A DNA stretch of 64,000 nucleotides, taken from the NCBI RefSeq assembly GCF_000004075.3, contig NC_026658.2, forward strand, positions 10,068,411 to 10,132,410, written 5' to 3'. The notes under the pieces were generated by a model. The model did not search any database and was not told the origin of the DNA. It saw nothing but the letters and a program-made list of their open reading frames with translations. The position numbers and the translations under genes are program-made. Below, piece after piece: positions 16,940 through 28,900 of the stretch (its first letter is position 1; each line of letters begins with the position of its first letter). Source of the DNA: Cucumis sativus. Taxonomy: Eukaryota; Streptophyta; Magnoliopsida; Cucurbitales; Cucurbitaceae.

Positions 16940-19900
16940 TTACGGTTCAGAAGAAGATTCAGCTATCTTAACTAACCTTCCTTCGAGTAATGGTGTTGTG
17001 CTCAACTGGTTGGTTGCGGAATCTTCAAGATGATTGTTTTCATCCGATGAGCCTACAATGGGTAGATATACACCTGCCAGACCATCCAAATTGAAGTTGG
17101 AATCTTTCTCAGGTGTAAATGCTGAAACTTAATATCAAGAATTAAGTGAAATGCCCTTATTAATAAACTTTGCTTTTCCACTCCCAAAGAGAAAAATTAC
17201 ATGAACTGCAATCATCCTTGAAGGGCGAGGGGTAAGGCCACATCAAAAGAGCTGAAGAGCATTCTTTAGTTTTAGAGATAGGGCCTATTTGGAATTATTT
17301 TTCGAGGGCCTAAAATCCTACGAACTTGGAAAGTCACTCCAAACATATCCTATGTTTTATCCCTTAAGATGCCTGCCCTCTTTCTTTTCCTCTTTCAAAC
17401 TCAATTTCTCACAAAAAGTCCCTTAGTTTTCTGTAAATGGTACAGAAGTGTTGCACAATTGAATAATATTTCAGAACTAAACTCAATAATATCAGTTAAA
17501 AAGTTTGGTGCCTAAGCATCAAGATTGCTGGATGCACCCAGCTTCCCTAACATTGTAACACAAACATATCTAATACTATGAAACACTTACCATGACTTTA
17601 TGCAATATATCATAGGCTAGAGACCAAAATAAAATAATATATGAGAAATAACATCTTATATCTAAAAATAATTGTATACCACTGTGGGGTCAATGCAAAC
17701 AGATCAAATTACTAAAGTATCTAAAAAACTTACCGACAAACCATATTAGAGCGGTTGGAAACAAAATAGCTGTCAGAATAAGAGAAGACACCCTCCAATC
17801 GTTAAGATAGTCCTGCACAATCATAAGAAAGCCATTTGAGGCTTCAAGATATTAGAGCTTAAGAAATTCACAATTAGAAAATGCAAGATCATGGATCTCA
17901 ATAGTCCTACTTATTCTTTACTAAGATTTTTGGATAACCTTTTAAAATAGTGCCTTCTTTAGTTATTTATTTATTTTTAAAATGCTCTCAAGTGGAAGTG
18001 TGGAACGTATTCTTTCAAGTATTTCAAGAAATTAGAAAATTTGTAAAAATTAGGGGTGCACGTTAAAACCGCCCAAACTGCCAAAGCCATTCGAACCGCC
18101 TGAAACCGACGACGGTTCAATCCTTGCGATCTGCAGCGGGTTGATGGCCGGAGAAACCGACGACAATCGGCCGTTAGCGGTTCCATTAAAAAGTATTCCG
18201 AGTGAACCAAAAGCTAAAATTGAGGAATTAGAAAGATGAGAGGAAGAATGGTAAAGATAAATTGTTTATTTTTCTTTCTAATTTTAAAATTACCTTTACC
18301 TTTACACACAGGATATTTACAACAATTACCAATGCATGTGTTAGTCCATTGATGAAAACAAACCAACTTCTTTGAAATCTGAAAAAATAATATATATTAT
18401 TTTTACAAATTAAATTGTTAACTACACTTACAATATTTTTTCTCGAGCCTAGTGCCAACTTTTAAATTTACTTGTGTCAGTCATTGATGTGATTTTCGTT
18501 GAAATTTGAACAAAATAATAAATGTTATTTTTGCAAAATAAAAAATAAACACACAGCCACACTATTTATTTGAGGAACCAGAAACCGAAATGACCAGACT
18601 GTTAGTTTAGGCGGTTTGAGATACTAACGGTTCTACATCATTTTCTTTTCCTTGTCTATTGTCTATTCAACTCCAGTTTTGCACAATAACCGAGCCGAAC
18701 TAAACCGCTTGCAACCCTATCAATGCTTTTAATTAACTAAAACAACTTCAGCCCTAGTCCATTGCCAGCACAAAATCAGGCACTTCCATGTCATAACGTC
18801 TGTCAAGAGAAAAGCCAACCTTAATAAGAGGATTGGAAACCCTCTAGAACCTTCACACATTTCTACACTTGTCCAAGCTTACCAGACTTTCCTAGATTTC
18901 TCTACAATTTACAGGGTGTGACCCTCTCATCTCTGGTGACATGCTAGGCTAGTAGGCTTCACTTAGTGTTAAACTTGCCAAGATTTCTCTACAACTGTCG
19001 TGGTGCATCTTGTTATCTTTAATTATAAACAAAGTTTTCCATAGGATTGAACTTGTCTGTGAACTTGTATTCCATAATAGTCTCTATACATATCTCACAG
19101 GCATGAAGTTTGGGTTGAGGATGCTAACGCTTGGGGATTTGTGCAATCGTCGTACTCTTATTGATTTAAAGGTTCTTGAATGGGCAGCCTTGTTGCGGCT
19201 TTTATATTTGGTCCGCTTTCGAGCTGCTACTGATTCATGGATTTGGACTATTGATTCATCTCCATCTTTCTCTGTTAAATCTCTTATGGATAGTTTGGTG
19301 AGCTTTGATTATAAAAACACTGTGGATGTTTATTCGGCTATTCGGTTGGATCAATTTCCCAAGAAAATTAAAATTTTAGCTTAGCCTTAGTGCGACTAAT
19401 ACTGCCGATCACCTTCAACGTCGTATGCCCTATATGGTCCTTTCTCCTTCTTGGTGTCACATGTGTCACTCTCATTCAGCATCTGCTGCTCATCTGTTCA
19501 TTCATTGCTCGAGCATTGCGTTTTTTGGCATCATATTCCGCAAGGTTTTGGCTGGTCATTGTTTTTTTTCTCAGAATATGTTTGATAATTTGTGTTCTTT
19601 GTTGGTTGGTCACCCTTTTCACGGCCGTAAGAGAACACTCTGGCTGGCTATCATTTGTACTTTTTTATGGATTCTTTGGGGGAGAATGCAACAAACGCCT
19701 CTTTCGAGACCAGTTTTCCAGTTTTGAGTAATTTGTGGACTAGGTTATCTTTGCTGCTTTGTGGTGCCAATATAAGCACCCTTTTAAGCTTTTAAGTCTT
19801 TCTCTTTCTCATCTTGTCTCTCATTGACGTTATTTTCTGTAATCACCTTTGGGTGTTTGGGCCCTGGCCTTTATTTCATTGATATTTTATCAATGGAATG

Positions 19901-22900
19901 TTTCTATTAAAAAAAAACACAAGCAAGAAGTGAGAAAGATCTTGAAGGAGATCCCAATAACTGGATGAGAACGATCCTAATCATCCATTAAAGAGATGGA
20001 AGCCTAAAGAAATGTGGAACCCCCCTCCCATAATCGTAGCCCACACACACACACACAAAACCCGACAATCAAGCACCTAAAAACTCAAGTAGCCAGAAAT
20101 GAATCTTCCAAAAGCCAACCTAACTCTTAAGAACTTTATCACTTGGGCAGCAAAAAGAAAAATCTTTGCCTCCAACACTATCTCTTGCTTATTGATCTAA
20201 CCTGACCTGAGTACTCTTTCACACGTCCCTTCAAGGCTTAACTTAAGAACTTTTTGCCCCAAGACTCTGAAGCTCGCCCCACCACACTGATCACAGCAGC
20301 TTAAGGTGACGCAGCAGCTTGGTGTTCTTCAAATGCAGAATTCAAAGATTACTCCATTCAAGACATCTGCCTCAATTGTATCGCCTTCATCTGATGAGAT
20401 TCAATGTAGTTTCCCTTGATTGCCAGTTCAAAATTAGTGCTTCTGGAGTTTGGGCGGGTTTTATATGTATCTCTGCCATTATGTTTTTACTTTTCAGCCT
20501 TGCTTTTGTCTACCTTAGGTAGCTTCTGTTGTTATTTTGGTTGTTACTTTAGTCTGACCTTAGTATTGTTCTTGTACTTTGATCTTTTCTTTGTATTTTG
20601 GATACGACGAGGGTGTCAACCTAGTGCACCTACTGATCCTATCTCTCTCCCTCCCTCCTTTCTTGGCTTCCCTATTATTCTCATAGCTCTCTTATACATT
20701 GAGTTTATTAGATAATGAAGCTTGTCTCCTAAAAAAAATGGTGAAATTTCTATTCTAAAGTGACTAGGAGAGAAATTAACAGGAAAAGGCACCTTGTTGT
20801 TTTGTAAAAATTGTCATAACCTGAAGTCCCACTGAAACAAGTATACAGCTTAAGCACCCTTATTACTGAGCAGTACAAGAAGCAAGATTCAAAGCAGAAG
20901 GAAAAATGAAAACCTGAAGAACTCCAACAAGAGGTGAGGATGGCACATCTCCAAAGATGTGGATTGCGACAGTAGACATAGCCATAGATAATGGCCGCAG
21001 ACTTGGTTTAACGGCCTCCAGATTGATATAATTTACAGGACCCTGAAAAGTGTAAAAACTTGTGACAACTCCACATAACGGGGTGAAAAAGTGTAAAAAT
21101 AGATGTAACAAATAAGTCATACTCAACCATAAGAAAGACATGATTAAAAAAGGAACTTCCATTGTTAATAAACTAATAAGGAATATTTTCATTTAAGGTC
21201 CATTGTTAAAGAATGTGATTTAATATTGGTGTGAAGTTGTTCAGGATTTTGCAAGACATCTGTTTCCTTGAAGATTAGCTCATGAATCCTCTTCAAGCCC
21301 TGTTCTGTTCCACTTGACGGTCAAGTGTTTTTCGCTCCATAGTTTTTGAAGTTGAAAGTTTGTTTTTGTCTTGATTATGGGTTGTTATTGTACTCTTGTT
21401 GAATTTGTTGGCTGTTTGGGCTCGGATTTTGTTTTTACATTTTTGGTGTAGTCGTTTTTGTTTCCGAATTCGGAGTCATTATTATGGTTTGTAGAGGTCT
21501 TGTTGTTGTCTCATTGTAATCGTCCTTTCATTTTCAGTTCATCAATGAAAAATCTTTTTCCTTTTAAAGAAAAGGCACTTCCATTCATCCCTGAACTAGA
21601 AATTTAACGAAGGTAAAGAATAACAAAATAAGGTGGCTCAACAGGAAAAGAACTTCCATGTCCTCCTTTCCAATAGATTTCACATTTCTCATATCTCATG
21701 ATCAAATTTCCCAATACACGAGAGAGTTTGATTATTAGCATTCGCTTCCAAATTATTTTCTACTTATAATCTCTTTATTATAATTTCTAACTGGACGAGG
21801 TTTTTTTTTTTTTTGTGAGTTTATGTCAATACGTGTTCTGGATGTAAACACAGTACATTTCGGATTATCATTGGCTTTCTTTATATTCATAGTTTATTTC
21901 GAGACCTTGTGAGTTTCCTTTTTCAATATGAATCAAACTTTTCACTACAACAACGTAAACTGTGTTTCCTTCTCAAAAAAGAGTTTGCTTCAAGGACGAC
22001 TACAAATTTGGGATTTAGAACTATAAGTTCTTTTAATACCACAAAGCAGGCATTGTACTCTAAGATTCCAGTATCAATTTAAGTACCATAAACGCCTCCT
22101 TAGCAACAAAGGATATTCAGATACTGTTTCGATCTGTCATTGGAGAATGTTGTTGAAAGATGCAAGGGCAGAATAAGGGTGATGAGATATCAACCTATAA
22201 AAAATGGGGGAGAAAAAGATGCATTACCTGAATGGCAAAAACAAATAGTTCACCAATTGCAAACAGGGCTAGGTAGACATAAACACTCTTAAAACAGAAG
22301 GCACTGAAGCAAAGTATTGCGCCAATAAAGGTTGTTGCAGAGAGAAGCTGCAGCACAATTTGAGTGAGGTAATTATATTATAAAGATTGGCATCGATGTT
22401 AATAGAATAAAATACAAGATGGCTAGTTCGATAGAGAATATATAAGGTATCTCCAGAGATTTCTCAAATTGACAGTGTTAGTAGACACCATTACTAGCAT
22501 GCCCCACTAATAACTATTGATATATGCCTTCCTATATAGAAGGCAGTTGACAGTAAACAAAAAGAAAGCAAAAGAAATAAAAAGTTTCCCCATGCCAGTA
22601 TAGTATAAACCATAGATCAGTTCATTCTAAAACCTTTCAGGATAGCTGTGGAATAATGGGAACAGATTGTATTGTGATCTTAGTTAAAAAAATATGTTGA
22701 TTCATAATCACAATTCACACAAAAAGCCAACCTTGAAACCATTTGAGATGGTGTTACTCATAAAATCTAGTATATAGCCTCCTCCTAGTGAGCCCAATAT
22801 TCCAGAAATGACCGTTATTCCTCCAAAGATCAAGTCAGCATTGTCCTGCAAAAAAATTCCAAATTATCTACACAAATCTGGCCAAGCACTTTTAATGGTT

Positions 22901-25900
22901 GGTCAACTGTAAGAAAATCTCACCATATGATAGATGCTGTAACCAGCTTTAGGCCCCCAATATGAATACGCGCCTAGGACAAAAGTATATGTAATATAAC
23001 CTAAAACAAAAACTTAAAGCCCTCAGAAAACAGGGTAAAATGAAACACAAACTCCAAAAAAATTACATTCGCAGCAAATAGAAATGTGTGGAGAGCAGAT
23101 GAACAAGATACCTAAAACGTTAATAACATAAACCTTATTAACCAAAAGTTCTTTGATTTCTTTCACGAATTTTGAGAGCTGATTCCTCGCATTAGTAGCT
23201 AAACTGTTACAAGTTAAGAGCAAATGAAATCAATATATAGCTTAATGCAACCAAAAGTTCTTTGATTTCTTTCATGAATTTTGAAGCAGATTTCTCTCAT
23301 TAGTAGCTAAACTGTTACAAATTAAGAGCAAATGAAATCAATATATAGCTTAATGCCTGTAAAGTGGACCTACAGCAACATGACACCCTACTGCTATTAA
23401 GAAGAGATTATACAAGTAATTCACGTTATCCAACAATGTGAATGATTAGAAGCAAGTGAATCCTATTTAGAAGATAAACAACACCAGGGATAATTTGGAC
23501 CTCTTCTCTTTTCTATACACACAATATATGAATATATCATTTATTTGGGCCGTCATTGAATGCTTTGCTTACATCAAATTCAAAGAGAGCCAAGAAGTTA
23601 TTGCCTAAGATAAGATAAATTAGTGATTATTGATCACAATGATCTGCATTTCCATGCAGAGGAATTTGGACCTACCATTGAATGCTTGTTTGCATCAAAT
23701 TCTATAAGAGTTAAGAAGTTGGAGTACGACCTTACTTGAACAAGATAAGGTATGTTCTATAGGTTGTACAACTATGTCCTTGAGTTCTAAGAAGTTTGAG
23801 TAATTTTTATTATCTTATATTTGATAAGGAAGTAACCGATCATTTTAACAAATTCTTTCAAAGAGATAACAATGTAGTTTAAAAGAAAAGGACAAAATTC
23901 TAGAATAATTTTACCATTTACTTATAAGTTAAAAGCTATGACCTTTGCTTGTTTGTTTGTTCTAAAGCAAGATGTTCACTGGTCTTTTTTTACCCCACTC
24001 TTTCTTCTTAAATAACCCTTGTGTCACAGTGGCACTTTCTTTGAACTCACAAAACGATAGTGTGGCACTTGCTATTGTCCTCAAGAAGGTTAGCCAATTC
24101 GAATACAGATAGTCAATGGCACAACAGTGTATCTTGCAACCTCACTCATTTTAGAGAATGGTTTTAGAAAATGAGGTTAGAGAAAAGGTTTTTGCAAATG
24201 TTTGGAAGTATTTTGAGAAAATGATTGTTGTGAGCTAGCAAGCAAGGGACAAGAACTTAGATAGCTCATAGCATACAAATTTGGGTAGGAAGAACAGACA
24301 ACTGGTCTTACCACCTATAGTAGATTAAATGAATTTCTGTGAATGTCACTCTTGCATCGGGATATGGCAAGGAGTCACTCACTAACAAAAGTACATGGAA
24401 TGTAAACTAACTTGCATAATGAAAAACATAAGATGAAAGCATGATAAAAGGGGTTGGCGTGGATATACAGCCACTGTTTACACATCCTAGATAAGTATGA
24501 CCGTGACACCTCACTCTACAAAATGGAATATTAGAATTATCATAAGAAATTGTCAGGAAGAATATTGCAAAAAATCTCATTCAATTTGGGAAATATAGCT
24601 TCCCGCTCAATAAAATGTAATTTATATTCATAAATGTTGCATGAATTGGTATGTAAAACTCCCCCTCACTTCATTTGCATGCCAATTCTTTACTTTCCTT
24701 CTGGAGTTTGTACCTTTTTTGCATTAGTCCTTTTATACTTCATCAATAAAAAGTGTCATTTCTTATCCAAATAAATTAAATGTGCAGCAGCAGAGGAAGA
24801 GATAAGAGATCTTTGAAATTCAATACAAAATCATCTTTTACTCAATCTGCAGTTACTTACGGAAGAAACGGCATTGACTTTGGCCAAATCTCTCAATTAA
24901 AAAAATGAAAGGAAAAAGATACCAGATACCGAACTCTAGCAGCCCTCCTTACCTGGAAGATTTTCCCAAGCTATCTTCAGCAGTGGAGAATGCACCACCG
25001 TTCGCATATGAAGCTTCTGTATCTGAGTTCATGGACAATTAAGCCAAATTGAGAGGTAGGAGAAGAAATCGTTAAATTTTACCAATTAATACGTGATGGT
25101 GATAGTCTCACCTAATTAGATTAAGGGTCAAAAGCTAGGCAAATAAATATGCAGACAGCATTAACAGTGGTCGTTTCTATAGTACATATGCACCTAATAT
25201 GAAGCACCGAGCATAGCCAGATAATTTTAGAACATATTTTCTAATAACCAAACTTTCGTTGAAAAAAAATAAAAGAATACAAGAACATTAAAAAAGTTGT
25301 GTATATATAAAACACCCAAAGCCTCAAGAAAACATGTAATCCAGCTAGAGATCAAACATAAAAAAGATTAGGTTCCTTCCCTGCAAAGATTCTACAATTA
25401 CTCTCACCCCAAGAACCTCCAACAAAATTGCACACACCCCTGCTTGCCATAAAAATTTCCCTTGCTCAATGAAAGGAAAGTTTCATTTAGAAAGGATCTT
25501 CTTGATCATCTCTTTGCAACTGCATTGCCTTGCCAAATCAAGACCAAACTCATCAAAGAAGCAAGTCCACACAGCATAGAGAAAGTTGAACTCCAAAGGA
25601 TATGATCAAGGTCCTCAGCAGCTCTTTACAAAAAAGACACAGCACCACGGCCCCATCAAATTAGGCATTTTCCTTGATAGTGAATTTTGCCATGTAACAA
25701 AATTCACCTTCTTGGGAATTTTAATCCTCCACATCAAGGCATTAACCAATTCTCTTAAGAGAAAAGGGTTGACAAGATAAAGAAAAAGAACAATGGCAAG
25801 GAAACCCTCCGAGAGCTAGAACACCAAATTGAACCTCCCTTCTCCCAACAACGAAATTGCCCAAACAAAGAGATAAGGCTAACAATATCTCTCATTTCTT

Positions 25901-28900
25901 TAATAGATAACAAATGATGTAACCCCAAAGTGGGGGTAGACTAAACCAGAACGACATCCACCTGTGCATTCTTCAAAGAACCAACTGGTATAAAGCAAAA
26001 AAACAGAACGAAGAGGACTATCACCCAACAAAATCCTCTAAAAAACATTCCAAAACTGAAGATATGTAAAAACAGTATTCAAAATTTCATCTTTGGAAAT
26101 TATTGCAAAGCTTCAAGAGATTACAGAGGCTTTCAAGATTTAAGGTGGGAAACGGCATAAAGGCTTATTTTTTGGGAAGATGTTTGGGCTGAGGACCAAT
26201 TGCTCAAACGTCTGCTTCCAAGAATTCTTAACCATTTGTCATCAAAATGGCAAAAGGAAACTGACATCTTAACCTTATCTGGAAAGCCTGATAAGAAGAG
26301 ACAAGGAGTTTGATAAGAGGACTAAAGGCAGATTATTGAATTCATTTGAAGACCAAAAAAGGTGGATACTGGATGCAATGCAACATTCAGGAATTCCCGA
26401 TTATATCCTTTTTCCTACATATTTTGTATGCAGGTTATCCCATTACCAAACTTGCAAAGGCAAATGGAATCATAAAACTCCAAAGAAGATGAATGTTCAT
26501 ACGGTTGCAACTCAAAGGTGGATCGCAAAGAAGAATATTACATAAAAGATTCCAGATATGGCTCTACATCCAAATTTGTTTCTTTTGGGAAAACAAAACA
26601 GCAAAACTCAGGGACCATGTTTTCTTTTGCCGCAAGTTTAGCTCAGGTTTCTGTGATTTTCTGCTGCTGTGGGATTTAAACAACAATATCAAGTCTTCAT
26701 GAACAACTATTCTATGGTTCACATGCAGGAGAATACCCAGTTGAATGTAGGCAAGAGTCGAGACTATTTTGAGATTTCTGATTAGAAGGGAATTGCAGGG
26801 CAAAGTACCTTGCTATACCCTTGACAAACTGTTCTGTAATTATCCATTTGTTATAAAGTTCTTTGCGAAGGTGATATAGCTTAGAAACTTCTCTCTTTAA
26901 TATTTTTCTTATGTATCAACGATAGTGCTTGATAAAGTCCTGAAACAGATTACCTTGAACTTCCGAAGCAATCAAATCCACAGATCGCAGCTTTCCATAT
27001 GATCCAGAAGAAGAAAACCCTGTACTTAAGTTATTTAGAAACCGTTAAGTTGCTTGAAGATTACAGTTCTAGGTGTACCTTTCAACTGCAAAGGCTTTAT
27101 AACAAACCCCAGAACAACAAATGGAAGCATCAATACGGCCTCTACAATAAAAGCAATTCGCCAACTATAATTACCCCCAACCTATATTTATTGAAGAATA
27201 TTGCATCAGTGATGAAATAAAAACCATGAATGCCTGCTTTACTAGAGACATGAACAAGAAATTGCTAAAGGAATGAATATTTTGTATTCATTCAATATAT
27301 TCAAAAAGTTTAAAAGAAAAATGATGAAAAAAGTCCTTCACAAGAAGGGAGGAAAAATGGTGAGAAAAAAATTTACCAGTCCACCAAAGATATAGCCAAC
27401 TGCATACCCACTAGGTATACACATGTAAAATATTCCAAGCCAAGCTGTTTTCTGAAAGGAAAAAAAAACCAAAAGTATAAAGAACTAACAAACAAAACTA
27501 GAAGGTAACTATGCCAGCAGGAAATAAGAAGAAAAATGGAAAGCATCGACTCCGAAAGAAACAAATGTTGAGCAGAAACAAAACAAATTGACAAACAGAG
27601 GAAAAGAGAAGAAGGTAAAAATAACTTCTAATTAGAAGAAGCGTTGACATGTTTCCGCTAGCATTTTTTTATTTTACAGTTTAGTTTTGAGCTCCAAAAT
27701 TATAATATCAATGTAACCTGAGAAGCAGGTGCGTTGTCGTCGATGAATGGTGCAGCAAGACTTACAAATGATGCTTCACCAACACCTACCAACCTAAAGC
27801 AAGCAATGGAGTGCAAGAACCAAAATTCAATCAAAATAGCTCAAATCAAATAATGTTCTTTAAAATGGTAAACTCGATAGACAATAAACAATCTGCAAAA
27901 ATTGAAATTGAAAAATAAAAAAGAAACGTGAAGTGAAGTGAAGAAGGAAAGGAAAAGAACATTACTCACATGCGGCATATTGTGATGGACCAGAAATTAA
28001 AAGAAGCAGCACAACCAATAACAGCAAAAGTCCAAACTGATAATCCAACCCCAATGAGTCTAAATGGGTTAACACTGCGGAAAAAAACAAAAAAAATGTA
28101 AAGTAAGACGAATCAGAAGAAAACACATCCACGCACTCAACATCTCCATTAATACAAAGAACTGAGATCAAGCTACAACATTTATCACATTCAGATGCTT
28201 CAGTTCACTGTAACCTCAGAAAACAATTCCTATGGAAATTGGTTGGGGGTTCTTCCTTTGCAGAGAATCCCCAAAGGTTATGTGGAGAACTTGGACGGAT
28301 CATATACTAGGTCCGGGTCTTTTTGGGACAAAAATTTTTCCCTCAGTTCTGAATGTTTGTTTGGCTAGGAATAAGGAATGTCGTTGTATGCTGGAGTAGG
28401 TTCTTTGCATCCACGTTTCCATGTTAGGGATTGAATTTCAAGACATGCTAGTTCTTTCACAGTACTTTGGGATCTTTGGATCAGGAGGCATAATAGGAAC
28501 TATAAGGGGCTGTGATAGAACTTGGGAGGGAAGAAGGGATTGCTTGTTATACTTGATTCTTCGACTTGAACGTTGGTTTCCAAGGATTTTTGTAATTTTC
28601 TACTAGGTTTTTTATTTTTATATCTAATATCCGTGAGTGTTTGGACCAGCTTAGGCACACCTCGACTAATCTCATGGGGCAACCAGTCTGACCCTACAAC
28701 ATTTTGGTGTCAAGGAAACTCATAGGAAATTAATTCCTAGATAGCATCACAAATTGAATCCATGACCTCTTAGTTAGTTATTGAGACCATGTCTCCTTTT
28801 TTACTACTAGGCCAACCCATGAAAGTTAAGAATAGAATATATTGACTTACCGTTCTGCTAGTGTCGCAAATATTGGACAAGCAACCAGAAGTCCAACCAT

